Positions 27,014-36,443 of a DNA stretch of 64,000 bases are shown piece after piece; position 1 is the first letter of the stretch, and each line of letters begins with the position of its first letter. Source of the stretch: Paenibacillus sp. FSL K6-0276 (lineage in GTDB: Bacteria > Bacillota > Bacilli > Paenibacillales > Paenibacillaceae); NCBI RefSeq assembly GCF_037977235.1, contig NZ_CP150276.1, positions 3,348,001-3,412,000 on the forward strand, written 5' to 3'. The notes beneath the pieces were generated by a model. The model worked only from the letters and a program-made list of their open reading frames with translations, made no database searches and was not told the origin of the DNA. The position numbers and the translations under genes are program-made.

Positions 27014-28105
27014 CTAATACTCATCCAGTTCTTTACGCCATCCGTACCCTCTGGTCCTTGACGAACCAACTTTAGAAGAAGCAGCGCTTTTTCTCTTGAG
27101 TTTCACCTCTTTGGTACTTTGGTACAGCAGCTCACGCTGTGTCTTTCTGTAGTTCAGCAGTCTCTTCTCTTCCAGCTCACCGCTTCGAACTGCTTCCAGA
27201 ACGGCACAGCCCTCTTCTCGTTCATGTCTGCAGTTACTAAAACGACATGTAGCACCTAAGCTGCTGATATCACTGAACGCTAGATCCAGCCCACCCTCAT
27301 CTTCCCACAGCTGCAGCTCGCGCATCCCCGGTGTATCCACTATAATCCCACCGTCTGGCATAACAAACAGTTCACGGTGCGTAGTAGTATGACGTCCGCG
27401 GCTATCTCCTTCTCTAACATCCTGTGTAAGCTGAAGGTTCTTTCCGCAAAGCCAGTTGACCATAGTTGATTTACCACAGCCTGATGAGCCCGTTAGTGCC
27501 ACTGTCTGTCCACTGCCGATGTAAGGAAGCAGCTTCTCACGCCCATCATCTTGCAAAGCGCTAACTGCATGTACTGAAACTCCTGGAGCTGCACTTTCCA
27601 TTTCGGCGATTTTACTCTCTGCATCTAGGCAAAGATCCGCTTTGGTCAACAGAATGACTGGATTTGCCCCACTGTTCCAAGCCATGATTAGGTATCTCTC
27701 CATGCGCCGAACATTAAAGTCATCATTCAAAGCACTGACCAGAAATAAGGTGTCCACATTCGAGGCAACAATTTGCTCCTCTTGTGTGTTACCTGCTACC
27801 TTGCGTGAGATGACACTATGTCGAGGCAATATCCCATGTATAATCGCATGCTCACCGCCATCCTGCATTGCAAGAGCCACCCAGTCGCCGATCGCTGGAA
27901 AATCACCTGAAGCAACAAACGTATGTCTCAGCTTACCTGATAGCTCTCCCCATGTCTCTCCCAAATCAGTCATTACCCTATACTTACTTCCAAAATCACC
28001 TACAATCCTTCCGGGAACAAGTTGTTTATCCTCCGGTTGTTTCCACTTTTCAACCCATTTTGTGCTCCAATTTTCATTCCATCCATATTGCTTTATGTTA
28101 GTCAT
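27014..28105 (-). CDS. rsgA: Ribosome small subunit-dependent GTPase A (paralog)
   Basis: A 363-residue circularly permuted GTPase. Motifs occur in the order TKAD (G4), GSSGCGKSTMVNWL (G1) and DTPGMREL (G3). The OB fold is at the N-terminus, and the zinc knuckle CRFSNCRHEREEGC is near the C-terminus. RsgA helps 30S maturation. AGGAGG is six bases before the ATG. It is not beside the usual prkC/prpC genes, so it may be a second copy in the genome, as is common in Paenibacillus (inference). Confidence 0.88.
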   Translation of the reverse strand: MTNIKQYGWNENWSTKWVEKWKQPEDKQLVPGRIVGDFGSKYRVMTDLGETWGELSGKLRHTFVASGDFPAIGDWVALAMQDGGEHAIIHGILPRHSVISRKVAGNTQEEQIVASNVDTLFLVSALNDDFNVRRMERYLIMAWNSGANPVILLTKADLCLDAESKIAEMESAAPGVSVHAVSALQDDGREKLLPYIGSGQTVALTGSSGCGKSTMVNWLCGKNLQLTQDVREGDSRGRHTTTHRELFVMPDGGIIVDTPGMRELQLWEDEGGLDLAFSDISSLGATCRFSNCRHEREEGCAVLEAVRSGELEEKRLLNYRKTQRELLYQSTKEVKLKRKSAASSKVGSSRTRGYGWRKELDEY

Positions 28106-28172
28106 TTGAATCCTCCTAAAGAAATGTTTATGTTTTTATTATTCTTGTACTTCTAGCGTTTTCCGAGAACAC

Positions 28173-28204
28173 AAAAAGCCGCCGGAACTTAAGACTCCGG
28201 CGGC
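28173..28204 (-). terminator. Terminator hairpin (left of pair)
   Basis: GCCGCCGGA (28178-28186) pairs perfectly with TCCGGCGGC (28196-28204), loop of nine bases, followed on the minus strand by TTTTTGTG. Confidence 0.75.
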
Positions 28205-28361
28205 GGTTTACACTCATGAACTTTTCTGTGACGAAAAGGACAAACAGTGCACACACAATCAGAAAAGTGTCTCATCCTAAAGACTAGGATAAGTTCATTT
28301 TTCCGTGCGATATATAGACAAATAGACACTTAACTACAAATTCTATCAGTTCTATACACGC

Positions 28362-28397
28362 AAAAAAGCCGCCGGACCCGATACGGTTCCCGCGGCT
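28362..28397 (-). terminator. Terminator hairpin (right of pair)
   Basis: AGCCGC (28367-28372) pairs with GCGGCT (28392-28397), extended inward by GG/CC pairs with mismatches, followed on the minus strand by TTTTTT. It would end a transcript starting upstream of the 23-codon ORF. Confidence 0.7.
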
Positions 28398-28441
28398 CTA
28401 ATAAGCGTAATAGAGCTTACCTGCTAAACTGCACGAATAAC

Positions 28442-28513
28442 TTATTCGGCAGCCGCTGTTCCCGGAAGACACGTATCCACAACAGTTAAATTCGTTACGT
28501 TAAAAACTGTCAT
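28442..28513 (-). CDS. Possible 23-residue peptide
   Basis: A 23-codon frame beginning MTVFNVTNLTVVDTC and ending in PGTAAAE, with GGAAGGAG about ten bases upstream and a terminator about 45 bases downstream. It has one Cys and is hydrophobic with no charge until the acidic end. It could be a short regulatory or modified peptide, or the transcript could be a noncoding RNA. No family is recognised. Confidence 0.35.
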   Translation of the reverse strand: MTVFNVTNLTVVDTCLPGTAAAE

Positions 28514-28595
28514 AAAACATCGTCTCCTTCCGAAATAAGATGGTGTTATCATAATCGGCTTAGCAGTAAAATGTCAACTGCAAGTTTAAAAAAAA

Positions 28596-29267
28596 TTACA
28601 AAATGGACTTAAGCTCATTCAACTCACTGATCTTCTTCCAAGGTTGTATGTCCAACTGATCGTCCCAGGCATGTTTTCTTTGCAGCCAAATGCCTTGAAG
28701 CCCCGCTTTGCCTGCACCCCAGATATCGTTCACTGGATGATCTCCGATAAACAACGTCTGATCCGCAGTAACTCCCAATCTCTCTAATGCAAGTTGATAA
28801 ATCTTAGGATCGGGCTTAGCGATACCTACTTCTCCAGAAATGACAATAGTCTTGAAGTACTCTCGCAGGCCAAGGGTATCAATTTTAGTGTTCTGGATAT
28901 CTACTTTGCCGTTGGTAACCAGTCCAAGTATATAACCACGCACTTTACAGTACTTCAGAACATCCACAGCATCCTTCATCGTTGCTCCGTGGTTGATATA
29001 GCTCGCGTCATAATACGTACGAATATGTTCAGCCGAAACTGGCGTTTCCCAAGGTAGTACCCCACTTAGCTCTGCGAAGAATCCGTCCTTATCACGATAT
29101 CCATCAGCGTCTCTGTGGATCATATCTTCTATAACACCCTGCGCTTCCGCAGGTTCTAGATGTTCTAGAAAATCCTGAACAAACTGAGTACTAAAACTAC
29201 GAAACGTATTATCGCGATCCATTAAAGTATTATCCAGATCAAATAATATGGCTTGTACTTCTTTCAT
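28596..29267 (-). CDS. HAD-superfamily hydrolase (YjjG-like)
   Basis: A 223-residue phosphatase. Motif I is LFDLDNTLMD (nucleophile and acid Asp), motif II LVTNG, motif III Lys in GIAKPDPKIY, and motif IV FIGDHPVNDI. A helical cap (about 18-85) puts it in the C1 cap group with pyrimidine nucleotidase YjjG and pyrophosphatases. Substrate is unknown. AAGGGGA lies upstream of the ATG. It is alone on its strand. Confidence 0.88.
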   Translation of the reverse strand: MKEVQAILFDLDNTLMDRDNTFRSFSTQFVQDFLEHLEPAEAQGVIEDMIHRDADGYRDKDGFFAELSGVLPWETPVSAEHIRTYYDASYINHGATMKDAVDVLKYCKVRGYILGLVTNGKVDIQNTKIDTLGLREYFKTIVISGEVGIAKPDPKIYQLALERLGVTADQTLFIGDHPVNDIWGAGKAGLQGIWLQRKHAWDDQLDIQPWKKISELNELKSIL

Positions 29268-29428
29268 AAAGCGATTCCCCTTATATGCTGTTGATTATAA
29301 GAATTAAACTTTCAGTAATCTATTGTACTATGCCTTTGGAGACAATGAAAAGACCATTCTGTAAAAAGGAATAGCTGTCTCCCCTTCTACCGAACAGTCT
29401 TTATAGGCTTTATATTTGATTTATTCAT

Positions 29429-29884
29429 TTACTCAAAATGCTCCGCTCGATGTGTCAGCATCATTTCCTCTTCTGTGATATACAGTGGGAAAGGAGGGGT
29501 TTCTTTGAGATAACTTTCTGTGGCTAGCAATCGATAATGGACTTCAGGTAACCAAGCATCTTCAACAAGTGGTAGCTGACCTGTATCACTGATGTAATTG
29601 TCTACAGCGGACTGAACCATATCAAGGTAATACGGAACAAGCTTATCTCCTTCCTCGAAAACTTCATACGTCTCACGTGACATATAGAAATTCTGCTCTG
29701 GAACTCCACCTAAATAGCGTTTTAGTCGGCTCAAATCTATTCTTTTGTCGTCAAGGATTAAGGATGTTCTATTAATGAGCGCAGGCATATCTTCTTCAAA
29801 CTGTCTGATCGCCTGCTTGACTTGATTTAAGGTAACAGTGACATGATCGGTTTGGGGTTGTTTTTTTGTGCGTTTGAAAAACAT
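29429..29884 (-). CDS. Hypothetical protein (possible DUF3939)
   Basis: A 151-residue soluble protein starting MFFKRTKKQPQTDHVTVTLN. VKQAIRQFEEDMPALINRTSLI and QNFYMSRETYEVFEEGDKLVPYYLDMVQSAVD resemble small Bacillus DUF3939 proteins, but this is only an impression. AAAGGAG lies nine bases before ATG 29884; the in-frame ATG at 29911 overlaps that site. No signal peptide or catalytic motif is evident. Confidence 0.55.
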   Translation of the reverse strand: MFFKRTKKQPQTDHVTVTLNQVKQAIRQFEEDMPALINRTSLILDDKRIDLSRLKRYLGGVPEQNFYMSRETYEVFEEGDKLVPYYLDMVQSAVDNYISDTGQLPLVEDAWLPEVHYRLLATESYLKETPPFPLYITEEEMMLTHRAEHFE

Positions 29885-30005
29885 AAGACAAGTCTCCTTT
29901 CGAAAAACCATCTTTGTTAACGCTTACAATTCTATTATATTCGAATTCCTCCCTCTTAATCAGCATATTTCTAATCGACACAAATTGTTAACAATCTTAT
30001 GATCA

Positions 30006-30602
30006 TTATTTGACATCTTCCCAACGTGTCCATATTTCTCGGGGATTTAGCTCATATTTGTCATTCTCACGATACATAAACTGATGCATAATAAATTCAC
30101 GCCGAATCGTGGCGAAATCTTCATGAAATTGCTTAATGAACTCATTGATTTCCTTTTCAGTATAAACCATCCCAGGCTCTAGCTTCTCAACCATGTACTG
30201 AAGTGCGATCAGCTTCTTCTTATACTGTGCCGGGATTTGCCGAAGCCGCCCATCCTTCGAGAAAAAATTACGAAGCACAGACTCCTTTAGACTATTCTCA
30301 GGTGATTTCTCTTCCATATTTCTCGCTCCTTTCGAAAAAATAAACTGAAGTGAAGCCTCAGCGCCACTACTAATGAACTCTGGATTCAACTTAAAATAAA
30401 CCGTATTTTTGTCACGTCGTTCCTTAATTAGAGCCGCTTCACGTAATTTCGCAGCATGATGAGTTACTGTTGGTTGCGATAAATTCAATTTCTCGGCCAG
30501 CGCTTGTCCGTGCATTTCTCCTTGAGACAGAAGCAACAATAAACGCAGACGCGTTGGATCAGCCAAAGCTTTATGATAGTTCACTATTTTTTCCAACTGC
30601 AT
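30006..30602 (-). CDS. ArsR-type regulator with DUF2087 domain
   Basis: A 198-residue regulator. Residues 1-75 form an ArsR winged helix (HKALADPTRLRLLLLLSQGEMHGQALAEKLNLSQPTVTHHAAKLREAALI). Residues about 100-195 are DUF2087 (RNFFSKDGRLRQIPAQYKKKLIALQYMVEKLEPG, YTEKEINEFIKQFHEDFATIRREFI). No metal-binding Cys pair is present. AAGGAG is ten bases before ATG 30602. A perfect 18-bp palindrome just upstream suggests autorepression, and the gene is divergent from ypdA. Confidence 0.85.
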   Translation of the reverse strand: MQLEKIVNYHKALADPTRLRLLLLLSQGEMHGQALAEKLNLSQPTVTHHAAKLREAALIKERRDKNTVYFKLNPEFISSGAEASLQFIFSKGARNMEEKSPENSLKESVLRNFFSKDGRLRQIPAQYKKKLIALQYMVEKLEPGMVYTEKEINEFIKQFHEDFATIRREFIMHQFMYRENDKYELNPREIWTRWEDVK

Positions 30603-30640
30603 TGGAATCACACTCCTTAGCTTTCACACGCAAAATGCAT

Positions 30641-30658
30641 ATTAGATATATATCTAAT
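30641..30658. promoter_or_regulatory. Palindromic operator ATTAGATATATATCTAAT
   Basis: A perfect 18-bp palindrome, 38 bases upstream of the regulator ATG and 124 bases before ypdA. Its form fits the winged-helix dimer operators of the ArsR family. It probably mediates autoregulation. Confidence 0.6.
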
Positions 30659-30782
30659 TATATAACAATCAACATTACACTTGCAATGGTTATTGTGTTT
30701 AATCTAGCGCTTATGGCAAAATTCATGAATTTAGAGTAGGATTTAAAGAAAAGATAGTAACAATCAGGAGGTAACCCGCTGT

Positions 30783-31787
30783 ATGAAAGATGTAATTATT
30801 ATCGGTGCAGGTCCTTGCGGCCTCTCGGCAGCTATCGAATGCCAGCGCCAAGGACTATCCAGTCTCATTATTGAAAAAAACTTTATCGTTCACTCCATTT
30901 ATTTGTATCCAACAAATATGCAATTCTTCAGTACAGCTGAGTTATTGGAGATCGGAGACGTTCCTTTCACCTCGACCAATGATAAACCCTATCGTCATGA
31001 AGCACTTGTCTATTACCGCCGAGCTGCGAAACAGTATGGTCTAGATATCGCAGCTTACGAAGAAGCGTTATCCATTGAGCCTCTGGAAGATGGGACTTTT
31101 GCTGTACATACGTCCAATATGAGTGGTGAGCATCAAACACGTATCACCGCAAATGTAGTTATCGCTACGGGTTACTTTGATCAGCCGAATATGATCGGTA
31201 TTCCAGGTGAAGAACTTCCTAAAGTTACCCATTATTTCGGTGAAGCCCATCCATATACAGGGATGAAGGTTACAGTAATTGGTGGCAGTAATTCCGCGGT
31301 AGATGCAGCTCTGGAGCTTATGCGCGTTGGAGCTACAGTAGATATGGTCTATCGTGGTGAGAGCATTTCCACGAATATAAAACCTTGGGTTCGGCCAATC
31401 TTTGAAGGTCTGGTGCAAAAAGGGAAAATCGCTCTTCATTTGGAAGCACGTGTCACTGAAATTACTGCAAGTTCGGTCATTGTTACGAATCACAATGGTG
31501 ACAAGAAATCATTAGATAATGATTTCGTTCTTGCTTTGACTGGCTTCCGGCCTAGCCGGGTGCTTCTTACTTCAGCGGGCGTTGTCATGGATGACGATCT
31601 GGATAAGCCAGCTTTTAATCCTTCAACCATGGAAAGTAATGTTCCAGGTCTTTACGTTGCAGGAGTAATCGCCTCAGGTCGCAATGCGAATGAAGTGTTT
31701 ATTGAGACGGGACGTGGGCATGGAAAACTTATCGCTGATCACATTCTTGCGAAGCGCAGTTCTCACAATAAGGAGTTGAACGTTTAA
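30783..31787 (+). CDS. ypdA: YpdA-family bacillithiol disulfide reductase
   Basis: A 334-residue FAD/NADPH oxidoreductase. [15 protein letters not shown] (FAD) and [17 protein letters not shown] (NADPH) are the two dinucleotide folds. [28 protein letters not shown] is the family signature, without the CxxC of thioredoxin reductase. It is thought to reduce bacillithiol disulfide. AGGAGG is located upstream of the ATG. The DUF441 gene follows after one base. Confidence 0.93.
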   Translation: MKDVIIIGAGPCGLSAAIECQRQGLSSLIIEKNFIVHSIYLYPTNMQFFSTAELLEIGDVPFTSTNDKPYRHEALVYYRRAAKQYGLDIAAYEEALSIEPLEDGTFAVHTSNMSGEHQTRITANVVIATGYFDQPNMIGIPGEELPKVTHYFGEAHPYTGMKVTVIGGSNSAVDAALELMRVGATVDMVYRGESISTNIKPWVRPIFEGLVQKGKIALHLEARVTEITASSVIVTNHNGDKKSLDNDFVLALTGFRPSRVLLTSAGVVMDDDLDKPAFNPSTMESNVPGLYVAGVIASGRNANEVFIETGRGHGKLIADHILAKRSSHNKELNV

Positions 31788-31788
31788 G

Positions 31789-32232
31789 ATGGACATGACC
31801 TCTTTGCTTTTGCTTGGACTTGCTGCGCTCGGTATTATAAGCAGTAATTCCCCTGTAACAATAGCAATGGTCGTCCTACTACTGCTAAGAGTTCTTGGCC
31901 TGCAGCAGACCTTCCCTTGGCTTGAAAAATATGGTTTAACCATCGGGATCATCATTCTTACGATCGGGGTCATGACACCTTTGGCCAGCGGTAAAATATC
32001 GCTGCAGATGGTCGGGCAATCCTTCCTCCACTGGAAGTCTCTTCTTGCGATTGCGATCGGCATTCTCGTCGCTTATCTTGGTGGGCGCGGAGCCATCCTT
32101 ATGACCAACCAACCTACAGTTGTTGCAGGTCTCCTGATCGGAACAGTGATTGGCGTTGCATTGTTCAAGGGTGTCCCTGTAGGACCGCTTATCGCAGCCG
32201 GTATGTTATCGCTCTTGATTGGCAAAATGTAA
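31789..32232 (+). CDS. DUF441 (UPF0756) membrane protein
   Basis: A 147-residue protein with four or five membrane segments covering nearly all its length. [31 protein letters not shown] and [12 protein letters not shown] are typical of UPF0756 proteins such as YtwI. Function is unknown. Its ATG is one base after the ypdA stop, with AAGGAG inside ypdA, so it is cotranscribed. A strong terminator follows. Confidence 0.9.
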   Translation: MDMTSLLLLGLAALGIISSNSPVTIAMVVLLLLRVLGLQQTFPWLEKYGLTIGIIILTIGVMTPLASGKISLQMVGQSFLHWKSLLAIAIGILVAYLGGRGAILMTNQPTVVAGLLIGTVIGVALFKGVPVGPLIAAGMLSLLIGKM

Positions 32233-32257
32233 AAGTAGCGCAACCACTGAACACAAA

Positions 32258-32311
32258 AGTAGAGCAGCGATTCTCCACTAACGAGAGAATCGCTGCTCTA
32301 CTGTCTTTTTA
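32258..32311. terminator. Strong bidirectional terminator
   Basis: AGTAGAGCAGCGATTCTC (32258-32275) and its exact complement ending at 32302 form an 18-bp stem, followed by GTCTTTTTATT. It lies between the convergent DUF441 gene and the anti-sigma gene. Confidence 0.9.
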
Positions 32312-33283
32312 TTCAGCCTGAGAAATAGACTGTGGAATTTCCTGAGAAGATCGTTTTTCTACAAACAATAAATCTCCAATACCATACTCGGTTTGAATTT
32401 TTTTCAACTGATCCAAAGCTTCTGCTTCAGTATTGAAATATCCAGCTTCCACGAGGAATAATCCCTTCTGATCCTTCAATACGCGTACGTCCTTTAACTC
32501 GAATAGCATTTCTTCAGCCATTCCCTGACTCTCGCCGGAAGGTTCTGAGACCGTTCTAAGCGAATATATAGAAGTTCCTTCCCCCACGTCACCCTTCTTA
32601 TCCTTCAATGTAATTGCCACCTGAGCTGGATCTTTATATTCCTTCACCTCATAAGCAACCGGCTCTTTTAAAGTTACATTGAAACGTATAGCCGAGTCAT
32701 CCAATGTTATTAAAGGATACGCATCCTGAACATACTTACTTTGTTTTAAAGTCTCGAGATCTTTGACAGCTGAGAAATTTCTAGCCCCATGCACAGTAAC
32801 GGTCATTATAGAAGGATTGTCCGTGAATTTCACATTATACGAGCTTGCAAGGTCTTGTGTATTGTCCGAATTCGCAAAGTTCAGGATCATTTGATCACTG
32901 TTCTTATCTTGTTTCAACGAAATGAAATTAACATCTACTCCATCCTGAATCGTGCCGCCTCCTGCACTTCCATCCGTAAATTTCAATACACTTACCAGCT
33001 TACCGAGAACCGGCACATCATGTAAACTGTCTGCGAAGGCCGGTACTGTATTTACGCCCACCGTAAAAGAAATTAATATAGCTGCTGCAACTGATCCTGT
33101 CCATTTCAATCCACTCATTTTTGTTCCTCTTTTCACTTGTTTAGTTTGATTATCTAGTTGATGACTTTGATCTTGTTTATATTGCTTTCCTCTTTCTATG
33201 CCTTTACGAGAAGCCAATGACAATTCTTCAGGGATTTCAATATCGCTGTATGCTTGCTGCAAACGTTCAAGTCGATTATCCAA
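32309..33283 (-). CDS. Anti-sigma factor, DUF4179 type
   Basis: A 324-residue protein with a cytoplasmic N-terminus (LQQAYSDIEIPEEL, the sigma-binding start of DUF4179 proteins), one membrane segment (WTGSVAAAILISFTVGVNTVPAFA) and an extracellular DUF4179 domain. The tail (LFLVEAGYFNTEAEALDQLKKIQ) looks like a SPOR-type repeat. Start chosen: TTG 33283, with AAGGGG about ten bases away; GTG 33292 is too close to that site. It overlaps the sigma gene, so the pair is cotranslated. Confidence 0.85.
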   Translation of the reverse strand: MDNRLERLQQAYSDIEIPEELSLASRKGIERGKQYKQDQSHQLDNQTKQVKRGTKMSGLKWTGSVAAAILISFTVGVNTVPAFADSLHDVPVLGKLVSVLKFTDGSAGGGTIQDGVDVNFISLKQDKNSDQMILNFANSDNTQDLASSYNVKFTDNPSIMTVTVHGARNFSAVKDLETLKQSKYVQDAYPLITLDDSAIRFNVTLKEPVAYEVKEYKDPAQVAITLKDKKGDVGEGTSIYSLRTVSEPSGESQGMAEEMLFELKDVRVLKDQKGLFLVEAGYFNTEAEALDQLKKIQTEYGIGDLLFVEKRSSQEIPQSISQAE

Positions 33284-33812
33284 AGTATCCACTCCCCTTC
33301 AAATTAATTTTTAATTTTCCTAATCCCCGATAAATGACAGATTTTATGGAACTCTCTGGCATGTCCAACACTTCAGCAATTCCCTTTATGGGCAAGTCTT
33401 CAAAATATCTCATGACAATGATCATTCTTGATCTTTCATCTAGGACACTTAATGCCTCCTGAAGATCGATGACATCTTCAATGGGTTTAGAAACGTAGCT
33501 GGCCTCGGGATCTTTGTCCATATACACGACTTTTTTAGATTTTCGGATAAAATCCAAGGCACAATTGACAGCTATTTTTATGATCCAAGTTTTAAAATAT
33601 TGAGGTTGCTGTAGTTTATGAATAGAGATATACGCTTTATAGACGGTCTCCTGTACAATCTCCAGCGCATCATCTTTATTCCTCACATAGGAGTATGCCA
33701 TACGGTAAATCCGCTCTTGCATCCCGTCAATCAATGCTGTAAAGCTGTCCTCATCACCCGCTATCGCCATTTCCTCCAGCTCAGTTGTATACAAGTTCTC
33801 ACTACCTTTCAT
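33276..33812 (-). CDS. ECF sigma factor
   Basis: A roughly 178-residue sigma-70 family member. Region 2 is AYSYVRNKDDALEIVQETVYKAYISIHKL and region 4 is LPIKGIAEVLDMPESSIKSVIYRGLGKLK. It pairs with the adjacent anti-sigma factor, suggesting control by a cell-surface signal. The start is uncertain: ATG 33812 lacks a clear ribosome site, and a TTG at 33857 is the alternative. No convincing autoregulated promoter is seen. Confidence 0.88.
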   Translation of the reverse strand: MKGSENLYTTELEEMAIAGDEDSFTALIDGMQERIYRMAYSYVRNKDDALEIVQETVYKAYISIHKLQQPQYFKTWIIKIAVNCALDFIRKSKKVVYMDKDPEASYVSKPIEDVIDLQEALSVLDERSRMIIVMRYFEDLPIKGIAEVLDMPESSIKSVIYRGLGKLKINLKGSGYFG

Positions 33813-33920
33813 GTTGCTTATATTTTTTAGACGCCCGTGATATTCAAAAAGACTCAAGTGGAGTTCAAATTATTTTCCAAGATATAAAATACTGTGCTCA
33901 AATCATCTCTTTAAATTCAA

Positions 33921-33950
33921 AAAGTGGCCTTCTCTCCGGAGAAGACCACT
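33921..33950 (-). terminator. Terminator after the ABC exporter
   Basis: AGTGGTCTTCTC and GAGAAGGCCACT form a 12-bp stem on the minus strand, followed by TTTTGAATTT. It ends the transcript of the ABC exporter at 33979. Confidence 0.75.
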
Positions 33951-33978
33951 AAAGTATTTAAAGAAATGTTAGATCGTA

Positions 33979-35727
33979 TCAAGCATCCAAATGCTGCACA
34001 TTAAACAACCTCGCATAACTTCCATCTATCGCCATCAATTGTTCGTGGGTACCACGCTCCGTGATTTCACCGTTCTCAAGCACCACAATTTGATCAGCAT
34101 GTGTAATCGTAGACAGTCTATGTGCGACAATTAGTGTAGTACGTTCCGACGAGAGGGATTGCAGCGCTTGCTGAATTAAATGCTCCGATTCCAGATCTAG
34201 CGCTGATGTAGCTTCGTCTAATATAAGTACCTTCGGGTCTTTGAGAAACACCCTTGCAATGGCTACCCGTTGCTTCTGTCCTCCAGACAGCTTCACTCCA
34301 CGCTCTCCCACTTCTGTGTCATAGCCTAACGGCAGCTGCTCAATAAAATCATGCGCGTTGGCAGCTTTCGCCGCTGAGAGGATTTCATTCTCCGTTGCTT
34401 CAGGATTACCAAACCGAATATTGTCACGTACAGATCCACTGAACAAGAAATTATCTTGAAGCACCATCCCGACGGATCTTCGCAAACTCTCTTGCGTCAA
34501 ATCCTGTATATCCTGACCATCCATCTGAAGGCTCCCCTTGCTGATGTCATAGAATCGTGGGATCAAGCTTATGAGAGAGGACTTCCCACCACCACTCATT
34601 CCGACAAAAGCGACGGTCTGTCCAGGTTTGATACTTAAATTGATATCCTTCAGTACCCATTCATTCTCTTCATTATATTTGAACCATACATTATGAAAAT
34701 CTATTTCACCTCGTGCATTAGTCAGAGGTCTCGCTCCCGGTTTATCCACGATATCATAAGGCTCATCCAGAAGCTCAAGCACCCGTTCAAGGGAAGCCGA
34801 GGCCTGTGTGAGCACTGTCGAGGAATTAATCAAACGCCGCAGCGGCGCATACATTCGGTCAAGATATCCGAAGAAAGCAACAAAGGTTCCTACCGTCAAA
34901 TTACCGTGAATAACTTGATAACCACCGTAACCGATGACCAGAAGTGGTGCAATATCCGTTAGTGTATTGATGATTGCAAAGGTAATTGCGTTCCAGCGGG
35001 TTTGAGCCATCGCTTTTTTGAGAAAGTTACCGTTGATATCTTCAAACTGCTTCTGATCCACTTTTTCCATGGTGAAACTGCGAATAACCGCTATGCCTTG
35101 AATCCGTTCATGAAGATAGCCTTGAATGCCAGCCAGAGCTTGCGAACGGTCTTTGGTTAACACCTTAAGTCGCTTATACAATTTACTTACCGCGAAGGCG
35201 TAAAACGGAAGTACAGCGATAGATACTAGCGCCAGCACCGGATTCAAATAAAACATAAAACCGAGCGCAAACACTAGCGTAAATAAATCCAGCCATACAT
35301 TCATCATGCCGACTTCTACTAAATTTTTGGTCTGTTCCACATCATTAATAAATCTCGAAATCGCTTCGCCCACTTTTGTATTCTGATAATACCGCAGCGA
35401 CAACCGCTGTAAGTGACTGTATAGCTTATTACGCATATCGAACAATACCTTGCTTGTAATCAGCTGAGCAAAATACTGACGGTAATACTCCACCGGTCCC
35501 CTCACGATTACGAATAAAATAAAAGCGCCTCCGAGGATAAGCATCAATTGGGATACCCGCTCCTCTACGCTCATGACAGGGTTCATTAGCAGGTCATCGA
35601 CTACGTATTTCAGAATCATAGGCAATGTCAACGGGATGCTGAACTTGATCATTCCTATAAAGAGCGTAAACACAATCCATTTCATGTAAGGGCGTACGAA
35701 AGTAAAATATGATTTCCATTGTTTCAC
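33979..35727 (-). CDS. ABC exporter, fused membrane and ATPase domains
   Basis: A 582-residue half-transporter with six membrane segments (about 1-320) and a nucleotide-binding domain with Walker A GMSGGGKSS, signature LSGGQKQR and Walker B VLILDEATSALD. It would work as a homodimer like BmrA/MsbA. The first glycine-lysine loop varies slightly from the usual GxSGSGKS. Start GTG 35727 has AAAGGA about 12 bases upstream. Substrate is unknown. It has its own terminator. Confidence 0.9.
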   Translation of the reverse strand: MKQWKSYFTFVRPYMKWIVFTLFIGMIKFSIPLTLPMILKYVVDDLLMNPVMSVEERVSQLMLILGGAFILFVIVRGPVEYYRQYFAQLITSKVLFDMRNKLYSHLQRLSLRYYQNTKVGEAISRFINDVEQTKNLVEVGMMNVWLDLFTLVFALGFMFYLNPVLALVSIAVLPFYAFAVSKLYKRLKVLTKDRSQALAGIQGYLHERIQGIAVIRSFTMEKVDQKQFEDINGNFLKKAMAQTRWNAITFAIINTLTDIAPLLVIGYGGYQVIHGNLTVGTFVAFFGYLDRMYAPLRRLINSSTVLTQASASLERVLELLDEPYDIVDKPGARPLTNARGEIDFHNVWFKYNEENEWVLKDINLSIKPGQTVAFVGMSGGGKSSLISLIPRFYDISKGSLQMDGQDIQDLTQESLRRSVGMVLQDNFLFSGSVRDNIRFGNPEATENEILSAAKAANAHDFIEQLPLGYDTEVGERGVKLSGGQKQRVAIARVFLKDPKVLILDEATSALDLESEHLIQQALQSLSSERTTLIVAHRLSTITHADQIVVLENGEITERGTHEQLMAIDGSYARLFNVQHLDA

Positions 35728-35851
35728 AGGATTATTCTGTCCTTTCTCTTTACTGAGTTGCTAAGTACAGTTGACTTTTGCGCTCTACAGTGTTTTTATA
35801 TTTTTAAGTCCATAAGTACGATAGCAGTACCCGAACTTCAGGAGGATAAAG

Positions 35852-36367
35852 ATGTCTAGACAATTTGTGACGGAAGCCGTCATGATGGCGATTTACGGCC
35901 AACTTCTCATATCGAGCAGCCCTGTAGAATATATAGTGCCTTATACGACCGTGATGGAATTATACGAACTGCGAGACAGCGATGATCCGTTAATGAACCG
36001 TCCAGATGATGACAAGCATGTCAAACTCAAGATTGGTGAGCTCATTGCCTATTTCGAAGAGCCACTTAATGCTAAAAAAATCAACCGCTGTCTGGCCGTT
36101 CCTTGGGCAAAAAGCTCTGGTATATTGCTCGGCGGACAATCAAAGATTACCATTATTAATAGCATGGATACCGCTGTCTACGGCGAAACGTTCGATCCCA
36201 TCGAAACGGAACTACTATTGTCCTCTCAACGTGAGAAGGTGCCTATTCTTACCGATCAATTCGAGCTGATTCAACGCATTATTGAAGGCGGAGTCCCTGT
36301 TCAAGTATACGACATTGACGATTTCGATTTTGCTATGGAGGAAGAAACATTCCGCAATTCGCACTGA
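35852..36367 (+). CDS. Hypothetical protein (171 aa)
   Basis: A soluble 171-residue protein with an unknown function. It starts MSRQFVTEAVMMAIYGQLLI, after AGGAGG. SPVEYIVPYTTVMELYELRD and KINRCLAVPWAKSSGILLGG are conserved-looking. It is acidic (AMEEETFRNSH at the end). It has its own terminator. I believe similar proteins occur in Paenibacillus, but no domain is recognised. Confidence 0.65.
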   Translation: MSRQFVTEAVMMAIYGQLLISSSPVEYIVPYTTVMELYELRDSDDPLMNRPDDDKHVKLKIGELIAYFEEPLNAKKINRCLAVPWAKSSGILLGGQSKITIINSMDTAVYGETFDPIETELLLSSQREKVPILTDQFELIQRIIEGGVPVQVYDIDDFDFAMEEETFRNSH

Positions 36368-36384
36368 TTATATCAACGTAGAAA

Positions 36385-36412
36385 AAGCCCCTGCCTTTTG
36401 GCAAGGGCTTTT
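36385..36412 (+). terminator. Terminator of the 171-aa gene
   Basis: AAGCCCCTGCC-TTTT-GGCAAGGGCTTTT is a standard stem and T-run on the plus strand, 18 bases after the stop. Confidence 0.85.
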
Positions 36413-36443
36413 CATCATTAGTTAATAAACAAAATTAAGACAT

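Larger units (their letters stand above)
28106..28595. other. 490-base intergenic region with two terminators and a tiny ORF
   Basis: Besides the listed terminators and the 23-codon frame, the stretch 28210-28360 contains a possible 28-codon Cys-rich minus-strand frame (MRHFSDCVCTVCPFRH...) whose stop falls in the loop of the left terminator, but it has no proper ribosome site. No other gene is seen. Confidence 0.5.

Noticed and set aside
33812..33860. ECF-type autoregulated promoter before the sigma gene (TGAGTC ... CGTC)
   Set aside because: The -35 match is poor and the start would lie too close to the ATG.
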